NCBI GenBank assembly: GCA_963555705.1
Contig: OY743171.1
Span: 15,127,352-15,191,351, forward strand
Origin: Ligustrum vulgare
Lineage: Eukaryota > Streptophyta > Magnoliopsida > Lamiales > Oleaceae
Length of the DNA: 64,000 nucleotides
Direction: 5' to 3'
This document shows, one piece after another, positions 33,646 through 46,066 of the stretch (positions within the stretch are counted from its first letter, which is position 1; every line of letters starts with the position of its first letter). Made by a program: the position numbers and the translations under genes. Below the pieces are notes generated by a model. The model did no database searches, was not told where the DNA came from, and worked only from the letters and a program-made list of their open reading frames with translations.

Positions 33646-36600
33646 AAAATGAAAGTGGAAATCCAAGTACTATATTGTAAAGGTCAGAAAGTCTGAGGAC
33701 TCAAAGTGCAATTAAAAGGGGACCAAACAATAATTGAAAGAAAAAAAAAAAGGAAGAAGAAGATGAAAATGGCACCCTTTGCAATCGCATAGGTATATAT
33801 CCTTGCACTTGCAAGACAAAAAATTTCAAGTCTATGGGATTGCAGCAGTTATGCCTATGTGATTGCATAGGCATTAATGTTAGTCGTTATTCATAGTTTG
33901 AGTTTCAATGGGACTCCTATTTTGACTTTAGTAGGGATTTCTACACGTTTTTCACAGCTTTTCTACACCTATAGGCTATAAGTACGTATCATCTCTACAC
34001 AACTCAGAGGAGATCAAGAGAAAATAGAGAGCCATATTATTTTAAAATTCATAGAGTTTCAAAGCAAAAATCAAGAAGAGATCCAAGAACTCTTTGAAGA
34101 TCAAGAAAATGAGATTTTCAGGCAAATGGAATTCAAGATTCAAGATTTACATACTTCACCAAAATTCTTAATTCTTAGTTTCTTACACACTTCGTCCAGT
34201 GAAAATAAACTTGTTTCTTTTTTCACATAGATTAAGAAAATGTAATTAATGTAGTTGGAAATAGGGTAATTATATTACCACTACATTATTTACTTATTAC
34301 ACCACATTATAAATACACAACAAATAAAAAAAATTAATAAATACACCACCATAAATTTACAAATATACACATTGTAATTCAATTAAGAAATTAAAAAATA
34401 AAAGATGAAGTACAATGTGCACCACAGTATTTGATTGTCTTCCATTCTCTTCATCTCAATTATGGAAAATCTTCCACGTCTCTCCTCTTGATGACGGAAT
34501 TTCCCATCATCATCGAAGCTTTAATTTCAACAACAGGTTTCAAAATCTCAAAATAATGGAGAGAGAAAACCAATTTCATTTTTTCATATTAAAATCAACA
34601 GATTCATTCAAAAGTGAAGAAACAATGGGGCATCGACATGTTCAGGAATTTACCTTTAGACTTCTTCTCACCTTTAGACTCCATTAGATCATCAATTTCT
34701 TTGATATCAATATTTAAATTTTATAACCAAATAACCTCTCAAAATCAAAATCTCCCTTCAAAGACAATGAATGCGAATGCGACGGATTGTTGAAGAAAAG
34801 AATTGAAACCCTAGAAGAATAAATGCTCATGTGAATTTATCTCTTCTTCAATAATATTGATGTTCCTTTTGTGTTTTGGAGAAAATTTTCGTAAGAAATA
34901 AAGACACAAAATTCTTGTAGTTATGAAATCATCCAGTGATAAATGCGGGTTTGGATAGGTTTCTCGCCTCTAATGTTTTGTCATAGTTCCTAGTTATGAC
35001 ATCATCCACTGATGAACGTGATTTAGTTTATAGGATCATTTGCAAAATTCTTGTCATCGATAATTTTTTAAGGATTTTATGATTCTTAAGTATTTGAATT
35101 TATTGCTTTTTTTTGGTAGTCATTAATTATTTTCAAGAAACAATTTTTTACGACGAAGATGATGACGCTTGAGGAGGAGGTGGAAGAGAAGGAGGAGGAG
35201 GGTTGTGGTGTAGGTAGAAATTAGGAAGAGATTTTCTCAAAAAAGTGAAAAACAATTGGTTAGATAAATTTAAAAGGTTGTTTATGTCATTTTGTCAATG
35301 TCTATATTTGTAAATAAGGACTATTTTAAAAAATTTGGTGTAGAAAATAAGTTTTGTGGTGGTAACATAGCCACCCTTGGAAATATAATTTTTTCTTACA
35401 TTTTACTAATACATTCCTACATTCAATAACTTAATGAATATGATTACTTTATATTTGTTGATAACAATTGATAATAAGGGTATATTAGAAATCTTAAAAA
35501 TATTTAGATTTTTAATAAGAAAAGTAACTTATAATTTGGGATGGACAAATAAAGAATGCAAGCCTATCTTTATGCATGAGACGGAGGGATTATTCTTTGG
35601 GTAATGTATATATCATTATCTTTTTGTATTGATTCTTCAATCATGTTCCTTTGCTAGATTTATTGTTATGACGAACGATTTAGCTATTTAATTATACTCC
35701 TGCTTCGACCCATAATTTTGGATTTATTTTCTATATTAATTGTATTGGATAGAACAAATTGATTTATTTTCATGAATTGTTTAAACATGATTACTTTCAT
35801 GACATATGTTGCATGTTGATTGAGAAATTGCATGTAGAACAACACTCAATATTGCCTTTCATGAATTGTTTGTTAATTGAGAAATTGCAATTAAACTCTT
35901 ATGGTGTCCTATCTGATTAAACGTCTTTTTTTATTAAATTGTTAATTGAGAGATTAGAAAATAACATTGAATGGTGGGTTAATTAACTAAACCTTCAAAA
36001 GGCATAGAATTAATATTTTAAATTGGATACTTGGATTAACACAATATCAATTTCAAAATATGAATTAAACATGAGCAAGATTAAGTAGTGAAATTGAGAG
36101 TCCTAGCTTGATTACTTGCAATTACAAATATCTTGTTTCCAATTAAGACGAAATAGCTAGGTCCTGCATTTGAGTTCACACATTTTATATATAACAGATA
36201 CACGTAATGCTTTTGGAGTACTAATACTGTTTTTTAAAGTAGCTATATGAAGGGATAATTGGACCATCCACCCTTTTTTCTCCATGCATAAACTAAAATA
36301 TGTCCCCCTTAAAAATCTCACTAAGTTTACATCATTTTCATTTTCTCACCCAATTTATGTCCTAAGTATTATAAGTGTCAATGTGTGATATTAAGATTAG
36401 GGCTCTGAGTATCATAAAAATTTGAATATAATACTTTAAAAGAACGTAAATTTCAATAAATCAGAAGTGTCATAATTCTTGGAAGTATCAAGTTGTGATA
36501 CTTCCTGAAGAACATAAATTTCACTTACGCCATAAAAAGTAAGGTATTTATGTAATTTGCTATTAATTGAATCAATTGCTTAATTTCTCATTTCATCAAC

Positions 36601-37892
36601 TAATATGAAACTCGAATGGTAATTAAGCCTCCGTTTGGTAAATTATTTATAAGCAAATTTATAAATAACACATTTTTCCAAATCATTTTTCGACTACATT
36701 TTATCTCGAAAACGTTACATTCTTTGTTTTAAAAAAAATAAAAAAACTCTTACAAAACAGAGACTAATATTATTTCATTGTTTCCTAATTTTGGAAGTTT
36801 TTCCCATTTAATATTCCCATTGTTTCCTTATTTGAATCCCATTGGATTCGCACGTTCTTATCTACAATTCTATTGCTAATTTTGTTCTTTAATTGGTCCT
36901 TTTTAACTGATTTGATAATTGATCCCTTTATATACTGCCCACAAACTAACAACGTAATCCATCATTCTCTCTTGCTTTGTTTTATTTTCTTCTACTTTTT
37001 TCCTCTTGTTCTTGAACTAAATATTGATCACGTTCTTTTATCTTATTCTATCTACGTTCTACATTTTTTCTTGAACTAATTATTCTTGACTACATTCTTA
37101 AATTCTTAAAGTAAGGATACCATTTAGATTTTGCTTTGTCTTGTCTTGAGCGGCATATATATGCCCCCTCCTATGATGGGAACTGAGAGCATAGGTGTGA
37201 CTAAATCCGCAAATTGTTTGTTTATCTTGATACTAGATTTTTCGAGAAAGTAAATAGCGAATTCTTGATTCAAGAAATATGTTGAGTAAAAAAATCAAGA
37301 AGGCGGAGGAGAATTCAAGAAACTAAACAAAAAGTTGATGAAGGTGAGACTTTTTGTGATGATATTATATATATGCATACATGCTTGCGGTTGTACGTAC
37401 ATAGAACTCACAATTTTCATTTAATTTTATTCATTTTTTGGTTTTAAATTATAGGTCAAAGTTTTTTTTTTTTCCTAGAAAAAGAAAGAACGACTTTTCT
37501 CAATGTGTTGTTCCTTGTAGATTGGTATTTTTATTGATTTTAAAATTCAATTGATGTAAATTTCTGTAAAATCAATATATATAATTAAAATTGACGGTTG
37601 TCTTTTTGTTATATTAATTATCCCATTTACATGCATTCGAAGATTTATATATGACGTTCTTGAACTAATTCTTGATCATATTCTAATAGCATTCGTTAAA
37701 CATGGTCTTTATGGTTTTGAAGATAGCACGAAGTTGAATGGAAGAAGACCTTTATCGATAATCAATCTTCCAACAATTACGAGGAAAAATGTGGTAGTAG
37801 ACTATTTATTTAGCTTTTTATAAGTATAGCATGGTAATATCCTCTACCAACATATAATTGTCTTATTTTTTTCAGTTGATAGTCAGATAGTG
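33646..37892. other. Gene-free AT-rich tract
   Basis: No gene is supported. A purine-rich GA patch lies at 35155-35215. A GTATCA/TGATAC-rich patch at about 36370-36510 resembles the 3' part of module R. ORFs at 34415-34687 and 36873-37079 lack any recognisable domain. Confidence 0.55.
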
Positions 37893-37978
37893 TATGGGAT
37901 GTCATCACAAATGAGGAGGTCTATGATTTTGCTCGGGAATAATATCGTTTATCTCTTTATTTGTCATGACATCCCATA
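37893..37978 (+). ncRNA. miRNA-like foldback (candidate)
   Basis: Two arms pair over about 26 bp: the left arm starting TATGGGATGTCAT at 37893 and the right arm ending ATGACATCCCATA at about 37978. There is one mismatch plus one other mismatched position and a few G-U pairs; the loop is about 34 bases. Stem length and near-perfection are in the range of plant miRNA or MITE-derived siRNA precursors. No match to a known miRNA family is claimed. Confidence 0.35.
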
Positions 37979-38047
37979 TATACCCATTGCTGAAGAAATA
38001 AGGCAGTTTTCTTTTGGTGGACAAACATCACTTATGTGAATCATGTA

Positions 38048-38082
<35 letters not shown>

Positions 38083-38510
38083 AAATGGGATAATTGCACA
38101 GGGTACTCACATTAAACATCAAAACTGAAATTTACTATTCATCAATGAAAAAATGAAAAATACTGATACTTCACAGTTCTTTGTTTCTTCCTTGGCTACG
38201 TTACTTCACAGTTCTTCCCTAGCTGCCTACCAATGACAACCACCAACTCACCGTCACTACCCGCATCAACCACCGCCACCACCCACATTAACCATCGCCA
38301 CTGAACCACCTGTTTAATCTCCATCACCTCTATTGAAATAACATTCCTTGCTAATTCCAAAAAAAATAGAATGGACAAATTAAAACCCGTCAACTCCCAA
38401 TTTGGGTGAGTAATCAAGCTGTCTACTTGATTTTACCTTCGTCAAGAAGAAGAAATTGTTCTTTAAATGTTCAATCTCGCAGCATCAACAACCCAGCACC
38501 ACCACTCACA

Positions 38511-38972
38511 TCAACAACCACCAACCACCACCACCCACATCAACCACCACCGAATCACCACCACCACAGTAACAACTCCCGGAGATTCCGTCAACGGAGG
38601 AAGCCCAAGCTCGTCGTCCGAAGCCTTAAACAAATACCCCAAGTTCGGCTGAGACTCTTTAAAACTAGATTTCAAATCCACCATCAGCAAAGGCGAACCC
38701 ATAATTTCCTCCTTGAGACTCTTCATGAAAGAGTCAAGTTCCTGACTCGTTGTGTAGAACTCCGAATCATCATCACCTAAACTGTCTAATAAATCCTCCC
38801 TTGGCTTCTTAACCTCCGGGAAATCAATCATCGAGTCAGACTCCTTCGACTCATCTCGTCCTCTCTTCTCAATCTTCGCTTCTCTGAAGCACAAACCAAG
38901 CCACAAATAAGTAAAAGAAAGTCTATTGGGATTTTGAAATGAGGTGGTCGGTGTGAAAAATGTAGTGAACAA
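38511..38972 (-). pseudogene. Fragment of an unidentified plant gene
   Basis: On the minus strand a frame reads REDLLDSLGDDDSEFYTTSQ, then ELDSFMKSLKEEI, then QPNLGYLFKASDDELGLPP. The acidic, ordered-looking motifs resemble a conserved plant protein of unknown function, but its name is not certain. The frame then runs into a (CCA)n-type low-complexity tract at 38490-38575 that encodes a hydrophobic string. Only a single exon-like piece is present, so it is probably a relic. Confidence 0.4.
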
Positions 38973-39297
38973 TGTATGGAAAGTGTTTGATTTTATGTTT
39001 GTGACAAAGTATCATAAAAATTTGTAAAAGTATCAAGTTGTGATACTAAAAAAAAGTGTATGAAAACTGTTTGATTTTATGTTGAAAACAAAGTGTCTTA
39101 AAAATTTGCAAAGTATAAAGCTGTGATGCTAGGAAATAGTGAAAAGTATCATACGTATCATAATAAGATACTAAAAAAATTGAAAAAAGTATCAGAATAT
39201 GATACTAAAAAAATTTAAAATTATCATAAGTATCTTACTGTAATAATAACTTAATCATAAGTATCATGTTGTAATACTAAAATATTTGAAAAGTATC
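38973..39297. repeat. GTATCAT/ATGATAC-word repeat patch
   Basis: Dense AAGTATCA, TGATACT and GTATCATAAG words, similar to patches in module R (8400-8570, 33200-33380, 58700-58870) and at 36370-36510. It forms the left flank of the SIRE-like insertion; ATAAG at 39298-39302 is the target duplication. Confidence 0.6.
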
Positions 39298-40225
39298 ATA
39301 AGTGTTAATTTTATATTATTGGTATTTCCTATTTTTCACAAATGTGTAATTTAAAAAAACTTGATTTAATTACTAAATAAGAGTATTTAGTATTTTATTA
39401 AGTTTAATTAAATTATGCAAATATATCACTCATTTTCGAAATTCATGATATTGTTGGAAAGATTATGATCAAGAAATATTGGTTTAATTGGGATGTTAAT
39501 CTCGAATTTTTGATCTTGATATCTCATGATTTTCGTAAAATTCTTGATAATATATTTTGTGATTATTCTTGACACTCAAGCTTATCCGTAGACATGGTAA
39601 GTTTCATCTTGATAAGGGTCGAACTTATCTACACAAGGTAAGATTGTTTGGACGAAAATCTTGGTTGTGAAAATCCTTGTGTAGACCGAAAATATGGTGA
39701 AAATATTTGAGATCCTATTTTATGGTAAGATCTTTTAAGATTTATCATTATCATTGTTTATGGTAAGATTTATTTAAGGATAATTATCTTACCTTTTACT
39801 AATTATCTCTACTGTATTTTGTAGGTATTAGAGATCTTGTACAATAAGGAAACTTGGGAGTCAAGTAAACCGAATTGCACTATAAAGAAGAGAAAAAGGG
39901 ATGTTTTTAAAAAGACGTGAAAAACACAAAATTCGTGTGGTTAATTCAAAATACACGTCCACTTTGTTAAAGGAGTCAAGAAGCCTATTTTCGTGAGGGA
40001 CACAAATATAAAAGGCTTCAATTGTGTTGTGACTTCGGTACTCTGGGAGGAGGATTCAATCACTTAGAAAAGGAAAGAATTTCAGCGTGAAGATCAAACG
40101 GGAGGTTTGGATCAAGATCGAATGGGAGTTCGTGTTGCTGAAAAGTGTTGCAAATTCAAAGAAAACTATTGTGTTCTTGTCCATTTACTATTCCGCACAA
40201 TTTATTCTGTTTGTTTACGTTTTAC

Positions 40226-42761
40226 TGTAGCGCCCCAGTTCTAAATACCCGGTTCACCACTTCATCTTCTGATCTAACTTTTAAAATAATATTTTAACGG
40301 AAGAAATAACTGAAATTCATTTTTGGAAACATAAATAAACTGTAATGGTCGATAAAATTCGAAAACATTTATGAACCAGTTCAAAATAACCAATCGAGCC
40401 ATTAATAATGCAAAACATTAGGCAATACCATAATTTCTCAAATAATTGAAAATCTCAAAAATAGCCAAAGTTTAGAAATACGGATCGTCAAAATAAGATT
40501 CTCAATTATTTAATGACTATTGCCACAATTGTCCATCATCTGTCACCATTTTCGAAATCTGCAAATGTTGTTAAAAATAGACATGAGCATTTTATAGAAA
40601 TACTCAGTAGACTCATCGTCAATTAATTAATCCACATTATAATTGAACACATAAACGCAGGCTCTTTAGAAATCATAGGGTGTGGGTTGCTCTTCTCGTG
40701 CGTTAAAGCACATGACTTCTTTTTGAAAATCATAGACTCTTTAAAATCATAGGGTATGGGTTGCTCTTCTCGTGCGTTAAAGCACATGGCTTCTTTTTGA
40801 AAATCATAGGCTCTTTAAAATCATAGGGTATAGGTTTCTCTTTCTTCTCGTGCACATAAGGCACATATGTTATGCATAACATCATCATTTATCTTGCAAG
40901 ACATTCTCTTCTTTCTTTCTCATGCGTAAAAGCATATAATTTATGACAAGCATAACAACATAAATATTTCATAAGAAATATATTCCCATCTCATTTCATG
41001 AAATAAATTTCACATAAATCACGTAACATACACATTCACATGCAATCATAATTTAAATCAATTAATAGGGGCGAGTCTACAATAAATTTGACGAGTGCAA
41101 AGTTGAGCGGGAAACGACTTCAATCCTTTACTTCTCCGACGCTTCGTCTAGCCAATTAGAAAAAAATAAGTTGAATTAGTCTTTTGAAATTTATAGTTTA
41201 AAAATGATAAATTACAATTTGGGGATTGAAATTGATGATTTGAAAGTTGAGGGACTAAAATGAATACTTTGAAAGTTGAGGGACTAAAATGTAAATTTTT
41301 AAAACTTGGGTTGAAGCTCAAAAATGAATATTAAACTATAGGGCTTGAAATAATCGATTTTAGAAACGAAGGGACTGATTAAAATCATTTAAAAACTTAA
41401 AGGCTGACATGAATTGTTTTAAAACTAAAAGGACTGATTTGAAACATTTTTAAACTTGGGGACCAAGCTGTAATTTTCGAATTTAAAATATTAAAACATA
41501 TCATTACTCTCTCCTTCCCCATTTCAGTCAAAGAAAAGCGAGAGAAGAGAGCGAAGTGCGACGAGGCACCGGTGAGGGTACTTCCGGCGCAACGTCATCG
41601 GCAGGTGGCGGCGTGCGACGGCAAGGGAGGGATTAAGGTTTTGGGGCTGATTGGGTGCGAGAATCGAGGCTAAACCGGGGTTTAGCGCGAAGCTTCTTTT
41701 GCGATTTTTCGGTGAATAGGGCGGCGGTCGAGGTAAGTTTAGGTTTCTGGGGCTATGGGTTCTTCTCTTCTTGGTTTTTGAGTTTGGGTGTGTCCTTGGA
41801 GTTGGCTGCATGAGGTGGTGGTGGCGGTTGTGGTTTGGGCGTGGCGATGATGATGATGGTTTGTGGCAGCGGGGTTGAGGTTGATGGGGATTAGAGAGGG
41901 CAGTGGAGGCGTGTGGTTGGTGGTGGGTTCAAAATGGGTGGTGATTGTGGAGGGGAGTTGGAGGTTGGCGGAGCTGCAGGTGGTTTGTAGTTGAGTTGTG
42001 TGAAGATTGATTTTGGTATTGAGTGTTCAATTGCCAGTGGTGGTCTCTTGGAGGTGGCGGTTGGCAGTGTGGTTCGTTGGTGGTGGTGGTGGTGCTGCAG
42101 GTGGTTTGGGTGGTGGTTCTTGGTCGAGCTTTGGCTGCTTGCTGGAATAAATGGTGGGTGCTGGAATGCTCTGTCTGAGTCATGGTCCTTGCAGTGTTGT
42201 GGTTTTGGGTGGTGATGATGATGAAGGAGGAGGAGGAGGACATTACATTGGCTGCAATGCTGGAAACAGAGTTGGAGGCTGGATGAAGGTGAGGCTGAAC
42301 AGTGGATTGCCGTGAGAGTGAGAGAGGGGGCTGAATTTGGAGTCTGAAGTTGGAGAAGAGTGAATTTGGAGAGGTTGGTAATGTAGAGGTAGGGTGTGGT
42401 ATTGGATGGGATTGATGTGATAGATGGGGGTTGGTAGTATGAGACCTTTACAAGCAACGCACGCAATTCGAGGAAATTCGTACGTGAATTCAACTGAGTC
42501 GAAGAGTGAATATGATAAAATGAACTTGACGTAATTTGGGACTTAAAGCAATTTTGAAAATAATAATCAAAATAAATAATTAAAATCATAAAATTTTTGA
42601 AATTCAGAATTTAATTTAAAATCGGACGAACTTGACATTTCTCGACTTGGCTAGACGAACGCGTCGTGAAGTTAACTTAAAAATGGGCGAGATAGCAGCA
42701 ACACGTTTTTCGAAATTTTAAAATAATTATTTAATCGCGTGGAAAATTCTTGGTCGCTACA
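40226..42761. mobile_element. TG...CA insertion in the 5' LTR, 2.5 kb
   Basis: 2536 bp, starting TGTAGCGCCCC and ending GGTCGCTACA, flanked by TTTAC (40221-40225 and 42762-42766). The uninterrupted LTRs have one TTTAC. TG...CA ends with a 5-bp duplication suit a solo LTR; TGTAGCG/CGCTACA also form a short inverted repeat. It holds tandem repeats (40677-40860) and GA/GT-rich sequence near 41520-42430. ORFs such as 41891-42589 minus are low-complexity. No coding domain was seen. It shares its style with the insertion at 54128-57376. Confidence 0.85.
40677..40935. repeat. Tandem repeats with micro-hairpins
   Basis: Units of about 80-85 bp containing ATCATAGGGTRTGGGTTGCT and CTCGTGCGTTAAAGCACATG occur near 40670 and 40750, with degenerate units near 40825 and 40920. 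Each has a small stem: GTGC..GCAC twice, GTGC-acataag-GCAC, and ATGC-gtaaaa-GCAT, the last with both stem sides changed together. Confidence 0.75.
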
Positions 42762-42905
42762 TTTACTATCTAGACGAATCTGCATTAACAAGATTCATCT
42801 GGTACTGCACTAAACAAAACTTAATGATTTACTCTTAACTGGTTACTGTCCAGACTCATCTGTGACAGTCTGTTTATAAAATTTAGACAATCTCAAATTT
42901 TCAAT

Positions 42906-42917
42906 TGGTATCAAAGC
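42906..42917 (+). promoter_or_regulatory. Primer-binding site (initiator tRNA-Met)
   Basis: TGGTATCAAAGC lies two bases after the LTR end. It matches the tRNA-Met complement TGGTATCAGAGC except for one base. It primes minus-strand synthesis in Copia elements. Confidence 0.9.
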
Positions 42918-42953
42918 GGGTTCACTTCTAGAAAGTGAGATTCGGTTGTCTAA

Positions 42954-44654
42954 ATGGAGAATTTTGCATCTCTTAGGCCACCTCTGTTAACTGGTAGTAA
43001 CTATACATATTGGGAAATTCGTATGGAAATTTTTATTCAATCTATTGATGAGCGTTGTTGGACTTCTATTCTTGAAGGATACACAGCACCCATTGTCACT
43101 GCTAGAGGTGTTGTTACAGCTATAGCTAGAAGCGCTAATACTGCAGATGAATTAGCTAATGCAAATTGAAATTCTAAGGCACTTAACGCTATTGTTTCTT
43201 TGGTTGATCCAGGTCAATTCAGACTCATCTCCTCCTTAAGGACCGGCAAAGAAGCATGGGATGCTTTGAGGAAAGCAAACAAAGGAACCAATGCTGTCAA
43301 AACCTCCAAGCTGCAGATGATCACTCTAGAGTTTGAACAACTATCTATGGATGAGAAAGAAGACTTCAAAAGCTTCTACGCCAGATTTAGTGCTCTCACC
43401 AACTCACCTGAAGCTCTTGGGAAAACCTATTCAAATGAGCAGATTGTACAAAAAATTCTTAGATCTTTACCAGACAGGTTCCATGCAAAAGTGACAGTAA
43501 TTGAAGAAAGCAAGGATCTTTCAACCATGCGAGTTGAGGAACTTGTAGGGTCATTGATGACCTATGAGTTAAATCTAGCCCGAAGAAAGAAAGACAAATC
43601 ACCAGGGATTGCCTTCAAGACGAACAGTGCAAATCCACACGACTCTGGCGAGACTGATGAAGATGAAAATTTCGTACTTCTCACCAAACAATTTAAAAGG
43701 TTCCTCAAGGGCAAACAAAAAGAAAGGTCCACAAATCTTCAAGGCCAGAATGAAAAAATACAAAAACAATGGAGGAAAAATAATTTCTATCCAAAAAATA
43801 ATACTAACTCGTCTAAAGGAAAGCCTAGGAGTCGAATTCAATGCAGAGAATGTGAAAGATATGGACACATAGCAGCTGATTGTCCCAATACTCAAAAGAA
43901 GACCAAGGGAAGGAAGGCCATGAATGTTACATGGAGTGATGGAGACTCAAATGAATCTGAATCAGAATCAGACTGCAGCAATTCCGAAAAACATGTAACT
44001 ACCCTTACTGCTTTACAGCTATCTGGTACTGAATCTGGTAACTCTTCTTATGTAGATGAATTCAGACCAAACACTGAAAACTTGAGAAAGGATCTTCAAG
44101 ATGCAAAAGAGAAGATTCAACTGTTGCAGGCCTTTACTGAGCACAGCAAAGAACAACAACTGGACGTATCTGCAGTTTTAGATGATGAACAAAATGAGGT
44201 AAGCAGGTTAAGTTCAGAACTTGCTAAAGCACAAGACAAAATCAAGAAACTGGCACTTGGATCCGTCCAGCTTGATGAAATCCTGAACAGTGGCAGACCT
44301 GTCAGCGTAAAAACAGGTCTTGGATATGAAGGTAAAGGTAAAAATCATGACCATAAAATAAACTTTGTAAGAAAATCTGGATACAGGTACATGGAACAGA
44401 ATAGAAATCATACAGATGCATCTAACTCTCATCATCATCAATACAATGCGGCTGGGACTCAAAACTTACATCTAGCCAGGAATTATGCAAGAAGACAATT
44501 TCAGCAGAATCTGTACAATCCAGATAAGTCGTCCATAAGAACGTCAAGAAATTTCAACCTCGACAGAGTCGGCAAGATACATCTGTTTTTCAGGTATTCA
44601 GTAATTTTTGTGCTAAATCTGGTCATGATGTATTTAGGTGTCATGAGTACTTGA
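42954..44654 (+). pseudogene. gag of the SIRE-like element
   Basis: ATG 42954 opens MENFASLRPPLLTGSNYTYW, the typical start of Copia gag. A TGA at 43167-43169 (probably from TGG) interrupts; the same frame resumes to 44654. The UBN2-type capsid region spans roughly residues 75-215, and a zinc knuckle CRECERYGHIAADC is encoded at 43842-43883. A Ser/Asp/Glu-rich stretch and a coiled-coil region follow, as in the long gag of SIRE elements. A frameshift near 44580 misdirects the last codons; in the other frame a second cysteine motif (CAKSGHDVFRC) is readable. Confidence 0.9.
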
Positions 44655-46066
44655 AGTTAATCAATTCACACAAAAGAAGACTTGTTTCTAGACAAGAAAA
44701 GAAAATTTGAACGAATGCTTGTGTAGTTCAATTATCTTTGAGTGCTTTGATTCCTAACACATGGTATTTTGATAGTGGATGTTCTAGACACATGACAGGT
44801 GATCTCTCTCTACTAACACATTTTGAAAAAGGCGAAACATGTTCTGTTATATTTGGTGATGGCCAAAAGGGAAAAATAGATGGATCTGGTATCATCAACA
44901 TCAAGGGATTGCCTATATTAACAAATGTCTTATATGTTATAGGGCTTAAGGAAAATTTGATCAGTGCAGGACAATTGTGTGATGATAACCTGCTTGTCAT
45001 GTTTTCAAAAGAATATTGCAAGGTTTTAAGTTTTGACAAGCAGCCTAACCCTTTAAAAAGTGTTTTGTTTAAGGGAGTTAGATCTAGAGACGAATGCTAT
45101 ACACTTGAAAGTCACATAACTTGCAATTCTGTTAAGACCAAAAATGAGAAACTGTGGCATAACAGATTAAGGCATCTAAACAATCATGATCTCATGAAGC
45201 TGACCAGACTACAGGCTGTGAGAGACTTACCCAGCATAAACAATGTTCCAGATGAAATCTGTGGTGATTGTCAAAAGGGTAAGCAAATCAAAAGTCAACA
45301 CAAATCAAGTACATCTATTAATACCTCTCATATACTTAAACTAATTCACATGGATTTGATGGGTCCTATCCAAAAGGAAAGTATTGGTGGCAAGAGGTAT
45401 ATTTATGTGTGTGTTGATGATTTCTCCAGATACACCTGGGTCATGTTTATTCGGGATAAATCTGATACCTTTGATAATTTTGCTAATCTTTTTCAGAAAT
45501 TGAGCAATGAAAAGGCAAACGAACATGTAAGAGTCAAAAGGATCAGAAGTGATCATGGAAGAGAGTTTGAAAACTCCGAGTTTGCTGATTTTTGTATCCA
45601 ATATGGGATCAAGCATGAGTACTCAACCCCAAAGACTCCTCAACAGAATGGAGTGGTGGAAAGGAAAAATAGAACTCTACAAGAAATTGCTCGTGTCATG
45701 CAAAACAGCAACATTTTGCCCACGAAATTTTGGGCAGAAGCCATAAACACTGCTTGTTATATTTTCAATAAAGTCATGCTTAGATCTGGAACAAACCAAA
45801 CTGCATATGAAATTTGGAAGGGTAGAAAACCTAGGGTTGATTACTTTCATGCCTTTGGAAGTAAATGCTACATTTTAAAAGGTAGAGAACACCTAGGAAA
45901 ACTTGACTCAAAATCGGATGATGGAATATTTTTGGGTTATGCTGAAAATAGTAGGGTCTATAGAGTTTACAATCTTAGAACTCAAACCGTTCTTAAGTCA
46001 ATTAATGTGAAAGTGGATGATAGTAATTGTGTAAATTCGGATTTGCAGGTAGCAAATAGTGATTGA
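44655..46066 (+). pseudogene. pol: protease and integrase
   Basis: The frame passes a TGA at 44708-44710 and then stays open from 44738. Protease: WYFDSGCSRHMTGD with the DSG active site. Integrase: an HHCC zinc motif (LWHNRLRHLNNH...CGDCQKGK), then the catalytic aspartates in HMDLMGP and SDHGREFEN and the glutamate in QQNGVVERKN. The frame ends with a TGA at 46064-46066, after which the same frame continues toward RT. Function is lost through the stops. Confidence 0.92.

Larger units (their letters stand above)
39303..42903 (+). repeat. 5' LTR of the SIRE-like element, interrupted
   Basis: It starts TGTTAATTTTATATT and ends AAATTTTCA. Compared with 51287-52564 it lost about 220 bp near 40168 (from after GAAAACTA to TTGTGTTC) and gained a 2.5 kb insertion at 40226-42761. 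The remaining LTR pieces are 39303-40225 and 42767-42903. Confidence 0.9.

Noticed and set aside
38406..38780. Plus-strand ORFs rich in His/Pro/Thr
   Set aside because: They come from a (CCA)n-type tract and the antisense of a better-supported gene fragment on the minus strand.
41891..42589. Long minus-strand ORF (232 codons)
   Set aside because: It lies in GT/GGT-rich low-complexity DNA of the TG...CA insertion; the product is His/Pro/Ser/Thr strings with no domain, and overlapping frames are equally open.
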